64,000 nt of DNA from Streptococcus timonensis (GTDB lineage Bacteria > Bacillota > Bacilli > Lactobacillales > Streptococcaceae). The notes below the pieces were generated by a model, which made no database searches, had not been told where the DNA came from, and saw only the letters and a program-made list of their open reading frames with translations. Shown in pieces: positions 47,030 through 57,354 of this stretch (within the stretch, counting starts at the first letter, position 1; every line of letters starts with the position of its first letter). The stretch spans positions 248,001-312,000 of the forward strand of contig NZ_FMIX01000003.1 in assembly GCF_900095845.1 (NCBI RefSeq). Reading direction: 5' to 3'. The position numbers and the translations under genes are program-made.

Positions 47030-47914
47030 ATGACTAATTACGTTGCAATTGATATTGGTGGAACTAATATCAAATATGGTTTAATTGACCAAGAGGGACA
47101 ACTTGTAGAGACTAACGAAGTAGCGACTGAGGCTCACAAAGGTGGTCCACACATCTTACAGAAAACAAAAGATATCGTAGCTAGCTATCTAGAAAAAGGG
47201 CCAGTATCAGGTGTAGCCATTTCCTCGGCGGGAATGGTCGATCCTGATAAGGGTGAGATTTTCTACGCTGGTCCACAGATTCCAAATTATGCCGGAACCC
47301 AATTTAAAAAGGAAATTGAAGAAAGCTTTAACATTCCTTGTGAAATTGAAAATGATGTTAACTGTGCAGGGCTTGCTGAAGCTGTCTCTGGTTCAGGAAA
47401 GGGTGCAAATATTACCCTTTGCTTGACGGTTGGGACTGGTATCGGTGGTTGCTTGATCATAGATGGACAAGTTTTCCATGGCTTTAGTAATTCTGCCTGT
47501 GAGGTTGGTTATCTGCATATGCAGGATGGAGCTTTCCAGGATTTAGCGTCTACGACTGCTCTTGTTAAGTATGTAGCAGATGCGCATGGAGATGAAGTGG
47601 AACAGTGGAACGGTCGCAGAATTTTCAAAGAAGCTACCGAAGGCAATAAACTCTGTATGGAGGGAATTGACCGCATGGTAGAATACCTTGGTAAGGGTCT
47701 CGCTAATATTTGTTATGTTGCCAATCCAGAAGTTGTCATCCTTGGTGGTGGTATCATGGGACAGGAAGCTATTCTGAAACCTAAAATTCGTAAGGCTTTG
47801 AAAGATTCACTTGTTCCAAGTTTGGCAGACAAGACTCGACTTGAGTTTGCACATCATCAGAATACTGCTGGGATGCTAGGTGCATATTATCATTTTAAAA
47901 CAAAACAATCCTAA
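47030..47914 (+). CDS. nanK: ROK family kinase, probable N-acetylmannosamine kinase
   Basis: 294 residues with ATP-binding AIDIGGTNIKYG at the N-terminus, the second phosphate loop TVGTGIGG near 138, and a SACEVGY stretch where many ROK kinases have E-x-G-H; Tyr replaces that zinc-binding His here. It presumably makes ManNAc-6-P, the substrate of NanE, completing the pathway. Next to the lyase gene and closed by a terminator. Confidence 0.9.
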   Translation: MTNYVAIDIGGTNIKYGLIDQEGQLVETNEVATEAHKGGPHILQKTKDIVASYLEKGPVSGVAISSAGMVDPDKGEIFYAGPQIPNYAGTQFKKEIEESFNIPCEIENDVNCAGLAEAVSGSGKGANITLCLTVGTGIGGCLIIDGQVFHGFSNSACEVGYLHMQDGAFQDLASTTALVKYVADAHGDEVEQWNGRRIFKEATEGNKLCMEGIDRMVEYLGKGLANICYVANPEVVILGGGIMGQEAILKPKIRKALKDSLVPSLADKTRLEFAHHQNTAGMLGAYYHFKTKQS

Positions 47915-47942
47915 ATTGGCAAGGCCAATTTAGGATTTTTAA
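47909..47942 (+). terminator. Terminator after the kinase gene
   Basis: CCTAAATTGGC-AAG-GCCAATTTAGG followed by ATTTTT; the stem includes the stop codon. A related hairpin ends the fucosidase gene at 50283. Confidence 0.8.
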
Positions 47943-47983
47943 ATAAAGGCAAATACTAACTTGCTTACTGATGGCAAGGTATC

Positions 47984-48012
47984 TTGCATTTTTGACTTCG
48001 ATATAGTATATT
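47984..48012 (+). promoter_or_regulatory. Possible fucosidase gene promoter
   Basis: TTGCAT (47984-47989), 17-bp spacer, TATATT (48007-48012). No TGAAA/TTTCA palindrome stands at the usual distance upstream, unlike the three nan promoters. Confidence 0.45.
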
Positions 48013-48072
48013 TAAGTTAATTCAAATATATATCAGTAATACCAATAGATATGGACTAAAGGAGAGCAATCA

Positions 48073-50241
48073 TTGACCTATAATCAACAAGAAAAATATA
48101 ACAGTAAAGTAAGCTCCCCTGAGAATCAAGAAACAGAAATTATGGCCTTTGAACCACTTCCGAGCAAGGCTCAATTGGATTATCACAAGGAGGAATTGGC
48201 TGCCTTCATCCACTATGGTATGAACACCTATACTGATTCTGAGTGGGGGGATGGTCAAGAAAATCCTCAAAACTTCAATCCTACTAACCTTGATACAGAT
48301 CAGTGGATTAAGACTTTGAAGGATGCTGGATTCAAACGAACCATTATGGTTGTAAAACACCATGATGGATTTGTAATCTATCCTTCTCAATATACAGACC
48401 ATACGGTGGCTGCAAGTCCATGGAAAGATGGTAAGGGAGACCTTCTCGAAGAAATTTCTAAATCAGCGACTAAGTATGACATGAATATGGGTGTTTACCT
48501 ATCACCATGGGATGCCAACCATCCAAAATACCACGTTGTAACTGAGAAAGAGTACAACGAATACTATCTCAACCAACTCAAGGAAATCCTTGGCAATCCT
48601 AAATACGGAAACAATGGTAAATTCATCGAAGTATGGATGGACGGTGCGCGTGGTAGTGGAGCTCAAAAAGTAACTTATACCTTTGATGAGTGGTTCAAGT
48701 ACATCAAAGAAGCTGAAGGAGATATCGCTATCTTCTCTGCTCAACCGACAAGTGTCCGTTGGATCGGTAATGAACGTGGTATCGCCGGAGATCCAGTTTG
48801 GCATAAGGTCAAGAAAGCTAAAATCACTGATGATGTGAAGAATGAATATCTCAACCATGGAGATCCAGAAGGGGATATGTACTCAGTTGGTGAAGCAGAC
48901 GTTTCTATCCGATCAGGTTGGTTCTACCATGACAATCAAGAACCAAAATCAATCAAAGATTTGATGGATATCTACTTCAAGTCTGTTGGTCGTGGAACGC
49001 CACTTCTCCTCAATATTCCACCTAATAAAGAAGGTAAATTCGCAGAAGCAGATGTGGCTCGCTTGCAAGAATTCCGAGCAACCTTGGATCAAATGTATGC
49101 AACTGACTTCGCTAAGGGTGCAACTGTAACTGCAAGCTCTACTCGTAAGAATCACTTGTATCAAGCAAGTCATTTGACAGATGATAAGGATGATACGAGC
49201 TGGGCACTAGCAAATGATGCTAAGACAGGTGAATTTACTGTCGATCTTGGACAAAAGAGACGTTTTGACGTAGTCGAACTCAAAGAAGATATCGCTAAGG
49301 GGCAACGTATCTCTGGCTTCAAGGTTGAAGTTGAACTCAATGGTCGTTGGGTTCCATATGGTGAAGGGTCAACTGTTGGTTATCGTCGTCTTATCCAAGG
49401 TCAACCAGTAGAGGCACAAAAGATTCGTGTAACCATTACTGGTGCACAAGCGACTCCAATTTTGACAAACTTCTCTGTTTATAAGACACCAAGCAGTATC
49501 GAGAAGACAGATGGTTACCCTCTAGGACTAGATTACCATTCAAATACAAGAGCTGATAAAGAGAATACAACTTGGTATGACGAATCTGAAGGCGTCCGCG
49601 GTACATCTATGTGGACTAACCAAAAAGATGCTAGCGTAACCTACCGCTTCACTGGAACAAAAGCATATGTAGTGTCTACAGTTGATCCAAACCACGGTGA
49701 AATGTCCGTTTACGTGGATGGTCAAAAGGTTGCAGACGTACAAACCAATAATGCAGCTCGTAAACGTAGCCAGATGGTTTATGAAACTGAAGACTTGGCT
49801 CCAGGTGAACATACCATCAAACTCGTTAACAAAACTGGTAAAGCTATTGCAACGGAAGGTATCTACACGCTCAACAATACTGGTAAAGGTATGTTTGAGA
49901 TGAAAGAAACGACCTATGAAGTTCAAAAAGGTCAACCGGTTACTGTAACCATTAAACGTGTTGGTGGTAGCAAAGGAACAGCAACAGTACATGTCGTGAC
50001 TGAACCAGGAACAGGAGTTCATGGTAAAGTGTACAAGGACACAACTGCTGACCTGACTTTCCAAGACGGTGAAACTGAGAAAACAATCACGATTCCAACT
50101 ATCGACTTTACAGAGCAGGCTGATTCAATCTTTGACTTCAAAGTGAAAATGACTAGCGTTTCTGGCAATGCCCTTCTTGGATTTGCTTCAGAAGCTACTA
50201 TTCGAGTGATGAAAGTAGACTTGCTTTCAAAAGAGAATTGA
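48073..50241 (+). CDS. Alpha-L-fucosidase (GH29), cytoplasmic
   Basis: 722 residues starting with TTG at 48073, supported by AAAGGAGAG eight bases before. Domains: GH29 catalytic (about 30-340) with FIHYGMNTYTDSEWG, VKHHDGF, and the nucleophile Asp190 in VWMDGARGS; an F5/8-type C carbohydrate-binding domain (about 350-475); a second beta-domain (about 490-605); and a Calx-beta-like C-terminal domain (about 610-715). No signal peptide or sorting signal, so it acts on imported glycans. It resembles pneumococcal GH29C, specific for alpha-1,3/4 fucose on Lewis structures (from memory). Confidence 0.9.
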   Translation: MTYNQQEKYNSKVSSPENQETEIMAFEPLPSKAQLDYHKEELAAFIHYGMNTYTDSEWGDGQENPQNFNPTNLDTDQWIKTLKDAGFKRTIMVVKHHDGFVIYPSQYTDHTVAASPWKDGKGDLLEEISKSATKYDMNMGVYLSPWDANHPKYHVVTEKEYNEYYLNQLKEILGNPKYGNNGKFIEVWMDGARGSGAQKVTYTFDEWFKYIKEAEGDIAIFSAQPTSVRWIGNERGIAGDPVWHKVKKAKITDDVKNEYLNHGDPEGDMYSVGEADVSIRSGWFYHDNQEPKSIKDLMDIYFKSVGRGTPLLLNIPPNKEGKFAEADVARLQEFRATLDQMYATDFAKGATVTASSTRKNHLYQASHLTDDKDDTSWALANDAKTGEFTVDLGQKRRFDVVELKEDIAKGQRISGFKVEVELNGRWVPYGEGSTVGYRRLIQGQPVEAQKIRVTITGAQATPILTNFSVYKTPSSIEKTDGYPLGLDYHSNTRADKENTTWYDESEGVRGTSMWTNQKDASVTYRFTGTKAYVVSTVDPNHGEMSVYVDGQKVADVQTNNAARKRSQMVYETEDLAPGEHTIKLVNKTGKAIATEGIYTLNNTGKGMFEMKETTYEVQKGQPVTVTIKRVGGSKGTATVHVVTEPGTGVHGKVYKDTTADLTFQDGETEKTITIPTIDFTEQADSIFDFKVKMTSVSGNALLGFASEATIRVMKVDLLSKEN

Positions 50242-50282
50242 GTTTTAATACATTTGTTATAACCACATTTGAGTGATAAAAA

Positions 50283-50317
50283 AAATCCTAAATTGTTAAA
50301 TCAATTTAGGATTTTCC
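50283..50317. terminator. Bidirectional terminator between fucosidase and rpiR-type genes
   Basis: AAATCCTAAATTG and CAATTTAGGATTT form a stem around TTAAAT between convergent genes. Confidence 0.8.
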
Positions 50318-51157
50318 ATTTTTACGATTTCTACGATAACCATTGAGTTTTTTATTTTCCCAATAGCTATTAAAAATCTTTTCTTTGCTTTCACGATCGA
50401 TTTCTAAGAAATAAGCATAAAGCAAGTCAATGACAAAGAGCATAGGAAGCTGAGCAGAGAGCCGTTGAATATAAGGAGATTGACCTTGATTTGCTACAAG
50501 TACAGTCTCAGTAAAATCCTGAGTCTCCTTGCTAAGCATACTGGTAAATAGAACAGTTTTTGCTCCCATGTCCTTAGCATCTAGTAGACTGTCGATGACG
50601 GAAGTAGTTGTTCCTGAAAGAGAAAAACCAAATACGAGACAGTTCTTATCCAAAATGCTTGTGGTCCAGGCGAAACCATCTGGATCTGTTAAGGCCTCAC
50701 AGACTACACCTAGTCTCATGAAACGAAATTTCATCTCTCGAGCGACTAATCCAGAGCTTCCAGTTCCAAAGAAGTAGACGCGCTCAGCTTGTTCAATCAT
50801 TTGAGCTACGCGTTCTAGTTGTTCTTCATCAATCAGTTCTCGAGACATTTCTCGGAGATTAGTATAGCTTCTCAAAACTCTTTGTGTCAAGGGATTCATA
50901 TCTGGTTGTAAGAGAGGTAGGGTATCTTTTTGTTGTTGATATTTAAAGATAAACTCACGATAACCTTTGAATCCACATTTTTTTGCAAAACGTGTGAGAG
51001 CAGCTTGTGATATATGTAGTTTTTGGGTGACCTCTTGCGAAGACAAGTCGTCATGAATTGTTTCTACTTGTAAGAAATAACGGGCGATCACTTGCTCTAA
51101 TTCCGTCATTTCCTCAAAATGAAGATTGATAATCGTAGAGATGTCTTGCTTGTTCAT
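50306..51157 (-). CDS. nanR: RpiR/MurR family regulator, probable NanR
   Basis: 283 residues: an N-terminal HTH_6 domain (about 1-77; SSQEVTQKLHISQAALTRFAKKCGFKGYREF) and a SIS sugar-isomerase-like domain (about 110-250; VYFFGTGSSGLVAREM, FGFSLSGTT). RpiR-type regulators sense phosphosugars. At the edge of the nan locus, this is the candidate NanR; in pneumococcus NanR acts as an activator of nan genes. The TGAAA-N4-TTTCA palindromes upstream of three nan promoters are its likely sites. Confidence 0.88.
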   Translation of the reverse strand: MNKQDISTIINLHFEEMTELEQVIARYFLQVETIHDDLSSQEVTQKLHISQAALTRFAKKCGFKGYREFIFKYQQQKDTLPLLQPDMNPLTQRVLRSYTNLREMSRELIDEEQLERVAQMIEQAERVYFFGTGSSGLVAREMKFRFMRLGVVCEALTDPDGFAWTTSILDKNCLVFGFSLSGTTTSVIDSLLDAKDMGAKTVLFTSMLSKETQDFTETVLVANQGQSPYIQRLSAQLPMLFVIDLLYAYFLEIDRESKEKIFNSYWENKKLNGYRRNRKNGKS

Positions 51158-51348
51158 GTGACTCCTTAGTTGATAGTATAAGTGTAAAAAATCTAGAATT
51201 AGGATGATTATTTTTATTATATCACATCTATTTTTTTATACGTTGATATTTGATTAAAAAGCAAAACTCTTCCCTTTTTCCATAATTTTCTCCTCAAATT
51301 ATGGTACAATGTAGAGTGAGATTTTGATTAGAAACGAGACTGATTTGT

Positions 51349-53391
51349 ATGAGAAAATTTAATAGCCACTCGATTCCGATTCGGCTGAATTTATTGTTTG
51401 CAATCGTCATTCTATTGTTTTTGGCGATTATTGGACGCCTGCTCTATATGCAGGTTTTACACAAAGATTTTTATGAAAACAAACTAGTTTCAGCTAGCCA
51501 AACTCGTGTTACAACAGGGTCTGTGCGTGGTGAGATCTACGATGCAACAGGAAAACCACTGGTTGAAAACACTGTCAAACAAGTAGTTGCTTTCACACGT
51601 AGCAATAAGATGACAGCGACAGACTTGAAAGATATTTCCAATAAACTATTAAACTATGTATCGGTTACTTCTCCTGAGCTAACTGACCGTCAAATTGCTG
51701 ACTACTACCTAGCTGATCCAGCTACCTATAAAAAGACGGTAGAAGGTCTTCCAAAGGATAAACGTTTTGATTCAGATGGTAATCTACTTTCAGAATCTGA
51801 GCTTTATAACAATGCTGCTGAGAGTGTTGCTTCCGAAAAAATGACCTATTCAGAGGATGAAAAGAAAGCCATTTATATCTTTAATCAGCTTAATGCTGTC
51901 GGGAATTTTGCAACTGGCAATATCCAGACAGATCCATTAGACGATACTCAGGTAGCAGTTATCGCTTCTGCCTCTAAGGAATTACCAGGGATTAGTATCT
52001 CAACTTCTTGGGATCGTAAGGTTTTAGATACATCACTTTCGTCAATTGTTGGTAGTGTTTCGAGTGAAAAATCTGGTCTTCCAGCTGAAGATGTTGATGA
52101 GTATCTTAAAAAAGGTTATTCCCTCAATGACCGTGTAGGAACTTCCTATATAGAAAAACAATACGAAGAAATCCTACAAGGGAAGCGCACTGTTAAAGAA
52201 ATTCATCTTGACAAACATGGAGACATGGAAAGTGTTGAGAATATTGAGGAAGGTAGTAAGGGTAAAAACATCAAACTAACCATTGATTTGGCCTTCCAAG
52301 ATAGCGTTGATGAGCTGTTGAAAAGTTATTTCAAATCAGAATTAGCGAACGGTGGAGCTAAATATTCAGAGGGTGTCTACGCAGTAGCACTTAATCCGAA
52401 GACGGGTGCTGTGTTAGCCTTATCAGGGATGAAACATAATGTGGATACTGGTGAGTTAACTCCGGATTCTCTTGGAACTGTGACCAATGTATTTGTTCCA
52501 GGATCTGTCGTTAAGGCAGCAACCATTAGTTCGGGTTGGGAAAACGGAGTTTTATCAGGCAACCAAACCCTAACAGACCAACCGATTGTGTTTCAGGGGT
52601 CTGCACCGATCAATTCTTGGTATACAGTTTCGACTGGTTCCTTCCCCATTACGGCCGTTGAAGCGTTAGAGTACTCGTCAAATACATATATGGTACAAAC
52701 GGCACTTGGAATAATGGGGCAAACCTACAAGCCGAATATGTCGGTTGTAACTAATCAGCTAGACTCAGCTATGGGGAAACTACGTTCAACTTTCGGAGAA
52801 TATGGTCTGGGTGTTTCTACTGGAATTGATTTACCTGATGAATCGATTGGATTTGTTCCTAAAGAATTTGATTTGGCCAATTACCTAAATAATGCTTTTG
52901 GTCAGTTTGACAACTATACACCTTTGCAGTTGGCCCAGTATGTTGCTACCATTGCTAATAACGGTGTCCGCCTAGCTCCACACATTGTTGAGGGAATCTA
53001 TGATAATAACGATACAGGTGGACTTGGAGAATTAATCAAAGAAACAGAGACTAAAGAAATCAATCGAGTTAATATTTCAGAGTCAGACATAGCCCTCTTA
53101 CAACAAGGGTTCTATCAGGTTTCTCACGGAACTAGCCCTCTTACAACAGGTCGTTCCTTCTCAAATGGGGCAACTGTTTCTATCAGTGGAAAAACAGGTA
53201 CCGCCGAAAGTAACGTAGCAAATGGTCAAAAAGCTACCAACACCAATGCGGTTGCCTATGCTCCGTCTAATAATCCTCAGATTGCAGTTGCAGTGGTCTT
53301 CCCACATAACACCAATCTTACAAATGGTGTCGGACCTTCTATTGCTCGTGATATTATCAATTTATACAATAAACACCATCCAATGAATTAG
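51349..53391 (+). CDS. pbp2b: Penicillin-binding protein 2b
   Basis: 680 residues, class B transpeptidase for peripheral (elongation) wall synthesis. One N-terminal membrane helix (about 15-38), a dimerisation/pedestal domain, and the transpeptidase with S386-V-V-K, S443-S444-N445 and K615-T-G at the same numbers as in pneumococcal PBP2b. Residue 446 is Thr, the form found in penicillin-susceptible pneumococci (Ala there is a common resistance change). recR follows after 10 bases. Confidence 0.97.
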   Translation: MRKFNSHSIPIRLNLLFAIVILLFLAIIGRLLYMQVLHKDFYENKLVSASQTRVTTGSVRGEIYDATGKPLVENTVKQVVAFTRSNKMTATDLKDISNKLLNYVSVTSPELTDRQIADYYLADPATYKKTVEGLPKDKRFDSDGNLLSESELYNNAAESVASEKMTYSEDEKKAIYIFNQLNAVGNFATGNIQTDPLDDTQVAVIASASKELPGISISTSWDRKVLDTSLSSIVGSVSSEKSGLPAEDVDEYLKKGYSLNDRVGTSYIEKQYEEILQGKRTVKEIHLDKHGDMESVENIEEGSKGKNIKLTIDLAFQDSVDELLKSYFKSELANGGAKYSEGVYAVALNPKTGAVLALSGMKHNVDTGELTPDSLGTVTNVFVPGSVVKAATISSGWENGVLSGNQTLTDQPIVFQGSAPINSWYTVSTGSFPITAVEALEYSSNTYMVQTALGIMGQTYKPNMSVVTNQLDSAMGKLRSTFGEYGLGVSTGIDLPDESIGFVPKEFDLANYLNNAFGQFDNYTPLQLAQYVATIANNGVRLAPHIVEGIYDNNDTGGLGELIKETETKEINRVNISESDIALLQQGFYQVSHGTSPLTTGRSFSNGATVSISGKTGTAESNVANGQKATNTNAVAYAPSNNPQIAVAVVFPHNTNLTNGVGPSIARDIINLYNKHHPMN

Positions 53392-53401
53392 AAAGGAAGC
53401 T

Positions 53402-53998
53402 ATGCTCTATCCAACACCCATTGCTAAGTTAATTGACAGTTATTCTAAGCTTCCCGGTATCGGGATTAAGACAGCGACCCGATTGGCCTTTTACACGATT
53501 GGAATGCCTGATGATGACGTTAATGAATTTGCAAAAAATCTTCTTTCAGCTAAACGAGAATTAACTTATTGTTCCATCTGTGGACGTTTGACAGACGAGG
53601 ATCCTTGTTCTATCTGTACAGACCCTAGTCGTGATCGGACAACTATCTTAGTTTTAGAGGATAGCAGAGATGTGGCAACTATGGAAAATATCCAAGAATA
53701 CCACGGCCTTTACCATGTTTTGCATGGCTTGATTTCGCCAATGAATGGTATCAGCCCTGACGATATCAATCTTAAGAGCCTCATGACTCGTCTGATGGAT
53801 AGTGAAGTTTCAGAGGTCATTGTTGCAACCAATGCGACAGCTGACGGCGAAGCGACTTCTATGTATCTATCTCGTTTGCTTAAACCAGCGGGTATTAAAG
53901 TTACTCGTCTAGCACGAGGGCTAGCAGTAGGAGCTGATATCGAATATGCAGATGAAGTAACTCTTCTTCGAGCTATTGAAAATCGGACAGAACTATAG
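53402..53998 (+). CDS. recR: Recombination protein RecR
   Basis: 198 residues: helix-hairpin-helix [15 protein letters not shown], four-cysteine zinc finger ([16 protein letters not shown]), Toprim domain with VLEDSRDV and a C-terminal Walker-B-like region. RecR works with RecO and RecF in gap repair. Co-transcribed with pbp2b; a terminator follows. Confidence 0.97.
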   Translation: MLYPTPIAKLIDSYSKLPGIGIKTATRLAFYTIGMPDDDVNEFAKNLLSAKRELTYCSICGRLTDEDPCSICTDPSRDRTTILVLEDSRDVATMENIQEYHGLYHVLHGLISPMNGISPDDINLKSLMTRLMDSEVSEVIVATNATADGEATSMYLSRLLKPAGIKVTRLARGLAVGADIEYADEVTLLRAIENRTEL

Positions 53999-54040
53999 AC
54001 TCTAAGGGTAAAAAAGAAGCAAGTGCTTAGTAAAGTAAAA

Positions 54041-54086
54041 ACAAGAGTGATGCTGGACCTAGTTTTGTTCCAGCCTCTTTTGTTTT
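54041..54086 (+). terminator. Terminator after recR
   Basis: AAGAG plus GCTGGA pair with TCCAGC plus CTCTT around a CCTAGTTTTGT loop, followed by a T-rich stretch. Confidence 0.7.
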
Positions 54087-54098
54087 TGAATATACAAG

Positions 54099-54127
54099 TT
54101 TAAAAAAATAGACAAATATGATATACT
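54099..54127 (+). promoter_or_regulatory. ddl promoter
   Basis: TTTAAA (54099-54104), 17-bp spacer, TATACT (54122-54127), 36 bases before the ATG. Confidence 0.5.
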
Positions 54128-54163
54128 AAAGAGCAAGTATTCTAGTAGAAATAGGACATCCTT

Positions 54164-55207
54164 ATGAAACAAACAATTATTCTATTATACGGCGGACGCA
54201 GTGCAGAACGCAAAGTGTCTGTATTGTCAGCGGAAAGTGTTATGCGTGCGGTTAACTATGATCGCTTCATGGTAAAAACTTTCTTCATTAGTCAGTCTGG
54301 TGACTTTATTAAAACACAAGAATTTACTCAAACTCCAAGTCAGGATGATCGTCTCATGACGAATGATAGCATTGATTGGGACAAGAAAATTACTCCAAGT
54401 GCTATTTACGAAGAAGGAGCAGTAGTCTTTCCAGTCCTTCATGGACCAATGGGAGAGGACGGCTCTGTCCAAGGTTTTCTAGAAGTCTTGAAAATGCCTT
54501 ATGTTGGGTGTAACATCTTGTCATCAAGTCTGGCTATGGATAAAATCACTACCAAGCGTGTCTTAGAGTCTGCTGGAATCGCTCAAGTACCTTATGTAGC
54601 CATTGTTGAAGGGGATGACTTGTCTTCTAAGATTGCAGAAGTTGAAGAAAAATTAAGGTACCCAGTCTTTACTAAGCCATCCAATATGGGTTCTAGTGTA
54701 GGTATTTCTAAGTCTGAAAATCAAGAGGAACTTCGCCAAGCTTTAGAGCTTGCCTTCAAGTACGATAGTCGTGTTTTGGTGGAGCAAGGTGTAACTGCGT
54801 GTGAAATCGAAGTTGGACTTTTAGGAAACTATGATGTTAAGAGCACGCTACCTGGTGAAGTTGTCAAAGACGTAGCCTTCTATGACTATGATGCCAAATA
54901 TATCGACAACAAGATTACCATGGATATCCCAGCTAAGATTAGCGATGATGTGGTATCGGTTATGCGCAAGAATGCCGAAACTGCCTTCCGTGCTATCGGT
55001 GGACTTGGATTGTCGCGTTGTGACTTCTTCTATACAGATAAAGGTGAGATTTTCCTAAATGAGCTAAATACGATGCCAGGCTTCACTCAATGGTCTATGT
55101 ATCCTTTGCTTTGGGACAATATGGGAATTTCTTATCCAGAATTAATTGAACGTTTGGTTGATCTTGCTAAGGAAAGTTTTGACAAGCGTGAAGCGCACCT
55201 ATTGTAA
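54164..55207 (+). CDS. ddl: D-alanine--D-alanine ligase
   Basis: 347 residues, ATP-grasp enzyme: [15 protein letters not shown] at the N-terminus, [10 protein letters not shown], the [15 protein letters not shown] phosphate loop, and [12 protein letters not shown] with metal ligands near the C-terminus. The active-site Tyr of D-Ala-D-Ala type ligases lies in DYDAKYIDN. It makes the dipeptide that MurF, encoded next, adds to the wall precursor. Confidence 0.97.
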   Translation: MKQTIILLYGGRSAERKVSVLSAESVMRAVNYDRFMVKTFFISQSGDFIKTQEFTQTPSQDDRLMTNDSIDWDKKITPSAIYEEGAVVFPVLHGPMGEDGSVQGFLEVLKMPYVGCNILSSSLAMDKITTKRVLESAGIAQVPYVAIVEGDDLSSKIAEVEEKLRYPVFTKPSNMGSSVGISKSENQEELRQALELAFKYDSRVLVEQGVTACEIEVGLLGNYDVKSTLPGEVVKDVAFYDYDAKYIDNKITMDIPAKISDDVVSVMRKNAETAFRAIGGLGLSRCDFFYTDKGEIFLNELNTMPGFTQWSMYPLLWDNMGISYPELIERLVDLAKESFDKREAHLL

Positions 55208-55220
55208 AGACAGACATAAG

Positions 55221-55250
55221 GGCGGGGAAGGACTCCTTGCCCCTTTTTAA
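55221..55250 (+). terminator. Hairpin between ddl and murF
   Basis: GGGGAAGGA and TCCTTGCCCC form a stem followed by TTTTT, directly before the murF binding site. It may terminate part of the ddl transcripts or also regulate murF. Confidence 0.65.
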
Positions 55251-55260
55251 AGGAGTAAAT

Positions 55261-56634
55261 ATGAAACTTACAATTCACGAAGTTGCGCGTCTTGTTGGTG
55301 CTAAGAATGATGTATCAGTCTATCCGGATAGTTCGCTAGTTAAGGCAGAATTTGATAGTCGATTGATTGCTGAGGGGGATTTGTTTATTCCTCTCAAGGG
55401 AGCGCGTGATGGTCATGACTTTATCGAGACGGCTTTTGAAAACGGTGCTGCTGTAACCCTGTCAGAGAAGGAAGTAGCAGATCATCCTTATATTTTAGTA
55501 GAGGATGTTTTGACAGCCTTTCAAGCTCTTGCAGCTTATTACCTTCAAAAGACAGGGGTAGATGTCTTTGCTGTTACAGGTTCAAATGGGAAGACAACGA
55601 CCAAGGATATGTTGGCTCATTTACTTTCTACAAGCTACAAAACCTACAAAACGCAAGGAAATTACAATAACGAGATTGGACTGCCTTATACAGTTCTCCA
55701 TATGCCGGATGATACTGAAAAGTTGGTCTTGGAAATGGGACAGGATCACTTGGGAGATATTCATCTTTTGTCTGAACTGGCTCATCCGAAAACAGCTATT
55801 GTGACTCTGGTCGGAGAGGCTCATTTGGCCTTCTTCAAGGATCGTTCTGAGATTGCCAAAGGTAAATTACAGATTGCTGATGGTATGGAGAAAGGTAGCT
55901 TGCTCTTGGCGCCATCTGATCCAATTGTAGAGGATTATCTACCTGCTGACCAAAAAGTAGTTCGTTTTGGTCCGGGTGCAGAACTCGAAATTACAGAATT
56001 GATTGAGCGTAAGGATAGCTTAACCTTCAAGGCTAATTTCTTGGAGCAAGCCCTTGATTTGCCAGTGACTGGTAAGTATAATGCGACCAATGCCATGATT
56101 GCATCTTATGTAGCTCTTCAAGAAGGAGTGACTGAGGAGCAGATTGGTCAAGCCTTCCAGGATCTAGAATTGACCCGCAATCGTACCGAGTGGAAAAAAG
56201 CATCCAACGGTGCAGATATCTTATCAGATGTTTACAATGCTAATCCAACAGCCATGAAATTGATTTTAGAAACTTTCTCTGCTATTCCCGCTAATGAAGG
56301 TGGCAAGAAAGTCGCAGTTCTGGCGGATATGAAAGAACTTGGAGACCAGTCTGTTCAACTCCATAATCAAATGATTTTGAGCCTTTCCCCAGATGTCCTT
56401 GATACCGTTATTTTCTACGGTGAAGATATCGCTGACTTGGCTCAATTAGCCAGTCAAATGTTCCCAATTGGTCATGTTTATTACTTTAAGAAAACAGCTG
56501 ATGAAGACCAGTTTGAAGCCATGGTCAAGCAAGTTAAGGAGAGTCTTGGAGCTAAAGACCAGATTCTGCTTAAAGGTTCAAACTCTATGAATCTAGCTAA
56601 GCTAGTAGAAAGTTTAGAAAATGAGCGCAACTGA
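55261..56634 (+). CDS. murF: UDP-N-acetylmuramoyl-tripeptide--D-Ala-D-Ala ligase
   Basis: 457 residues from the ATG at 55261 (MKLTIHEVARLVG), with AAAGGAG in front. Mur ligase plan: N-terminal substrate domain, central ATP-binding domain with GSNGKTTTKD (about 108-117), the YNNEIG loop, and the C-terminal Rossmann domain with DVYNANPTAM. It adds D-Ala-D-Ala to the UDP-MurNAc-tripeptide. Its end overlaps the Nudix gene start by 14 bases. Confidence 0.97.
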   Translation: MKLTIHEVARLVGAKNDVSVYPDSSLVKAEFDSRLIAEGDLFIPLKGARDGHDFIETAFENGAAVTLSEKEVADHPYILVEDVLTAFQALAAYYLQKTGVDVFAVTGSNGKTTTKDMLAHLLSTSYKTYKTQGNYNNEIGLPYTVLHMPDDTEKLVLEMGQDHLGDIHLLSELAHPKTAIVTLVGEAHLAFFKDRSEIAKGKLQIADGMEKGSLLLAPSDPIVEDYLPADQKVVRFGPGAELEITELIERKDSLTFKANFLEQALDLPVTGKYNATNAMIASYVALQEGVTEEQIGQAFQDLELTRNRTEWKKASNGADILSDVYNANPTAMKLILETFSAIPANEGGKKVAVLADMKELGDQSVQLHNQMILSLSPDVLDTVIFYGEDIADLAQLASQMFPIGHVYYFKKTADEDQFEAMVKQVKESLGAKDQILLKGSNSMNLAKLVESLENERN

Positions 56635-57232
56635 TTTTGTCAAGGCTATACAGAGAATGTTGGCCATCACTGATACTGGTTTGACCTATACAAAGGACAC
56701 TTTTGACCGTGAACGTTATGAGGATTTACGTCAGATTTTATCGAACGTATTGCAGGAGACTACGGATCTTAATCAAGAGGAATTGACTGCGATCTTAAAA
56801 CCAACAGCTAGCTATGCAACTCCCTTGATGGATGTAAGGGCTTGGATTATTCAAGACCAGAAGATTTGTTTGGTTAGAGGACAAGGAGAGGATACTTGGG
56901 CATTACCTGGAGGCTTTGGTGAAGTAGGCTATTCCCCTAAGGAAAATATTCGAAAAGAAGTTCAGGAAGAAACAGGCTTTTTTGCAGAAGTAGGCTCTTT
57001 ATTGGCTATTTTTGATACCAATCGCTTTCAAATGCAGAGTAAGCAGTATGCCAAGTTTGTATTTGATTGTCGACTATTGGATGGGGACTTTCAAGAAAAT
57101 CAAGAAGTTGCTGAATTAGGATTTTTCGACATTTCGGCTCTCCCTCCCTTATCTGAAAAAAGAATAACTAAGGAACAAATGGATATTCTATGGCAAGTTT
57201 ATCAGGGTGAGCGGAAACAATATGTTGATTAG
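56621..57232 (+). CDS. Nudix hydrolase with N-terminal helper domain
   Basis: 203 residues. The N-terminal ~60 residues match the helical domain seen in ADP-ribose-pyrophosphatase-like Nudix proteins of Firmicutes; the Nudix box GG-x-GEVGYSPKENIRKEVQEETG is at about 96-120. The following GYSPKEN insertion and W-x-LPGG start are typical. Translationally coupled to murF (14-base overlap). Substrate unknown, NDP-sugars or ADP-ribose plausible. Confidence 0.88.
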   Translation: MSATDFVKAIQRMLAITDTGLTYTKDTFDRERYEDLRQILSNVLQETTDLNQEELTAILKPTASYATPLMDVRAWIIQDQKICLVRGQGEDTWALPGGFGEVGYSPKENIRKEVQEETGFFAEVGSLLAIFDTNRFQMQSKQYAKFVFDCRLLDGDFQENQEVAELGFFDISALPPLSEKRITKEQMDILWQVYQGERKQYVD

Positions 57233-57354
57233 AAGCTTTGTTTTATCTTAAGGCCACTAGCTTCTTTGGAACACAAAAATATTAGAAATAAATGTAAGCT
57301 ATGATCTATAGAGATAAGTAAGAGAATGGCTTATATGAAAATGAGGAAAATTAT

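Noticed and set aside
49540..50064. 174-codon minus-strand frame inside the fucosidase gene
   Set aside because: Antisense to the binding domains of the fucosidase, rich in Cys/Phe/Ser as expected for a shadow frame.
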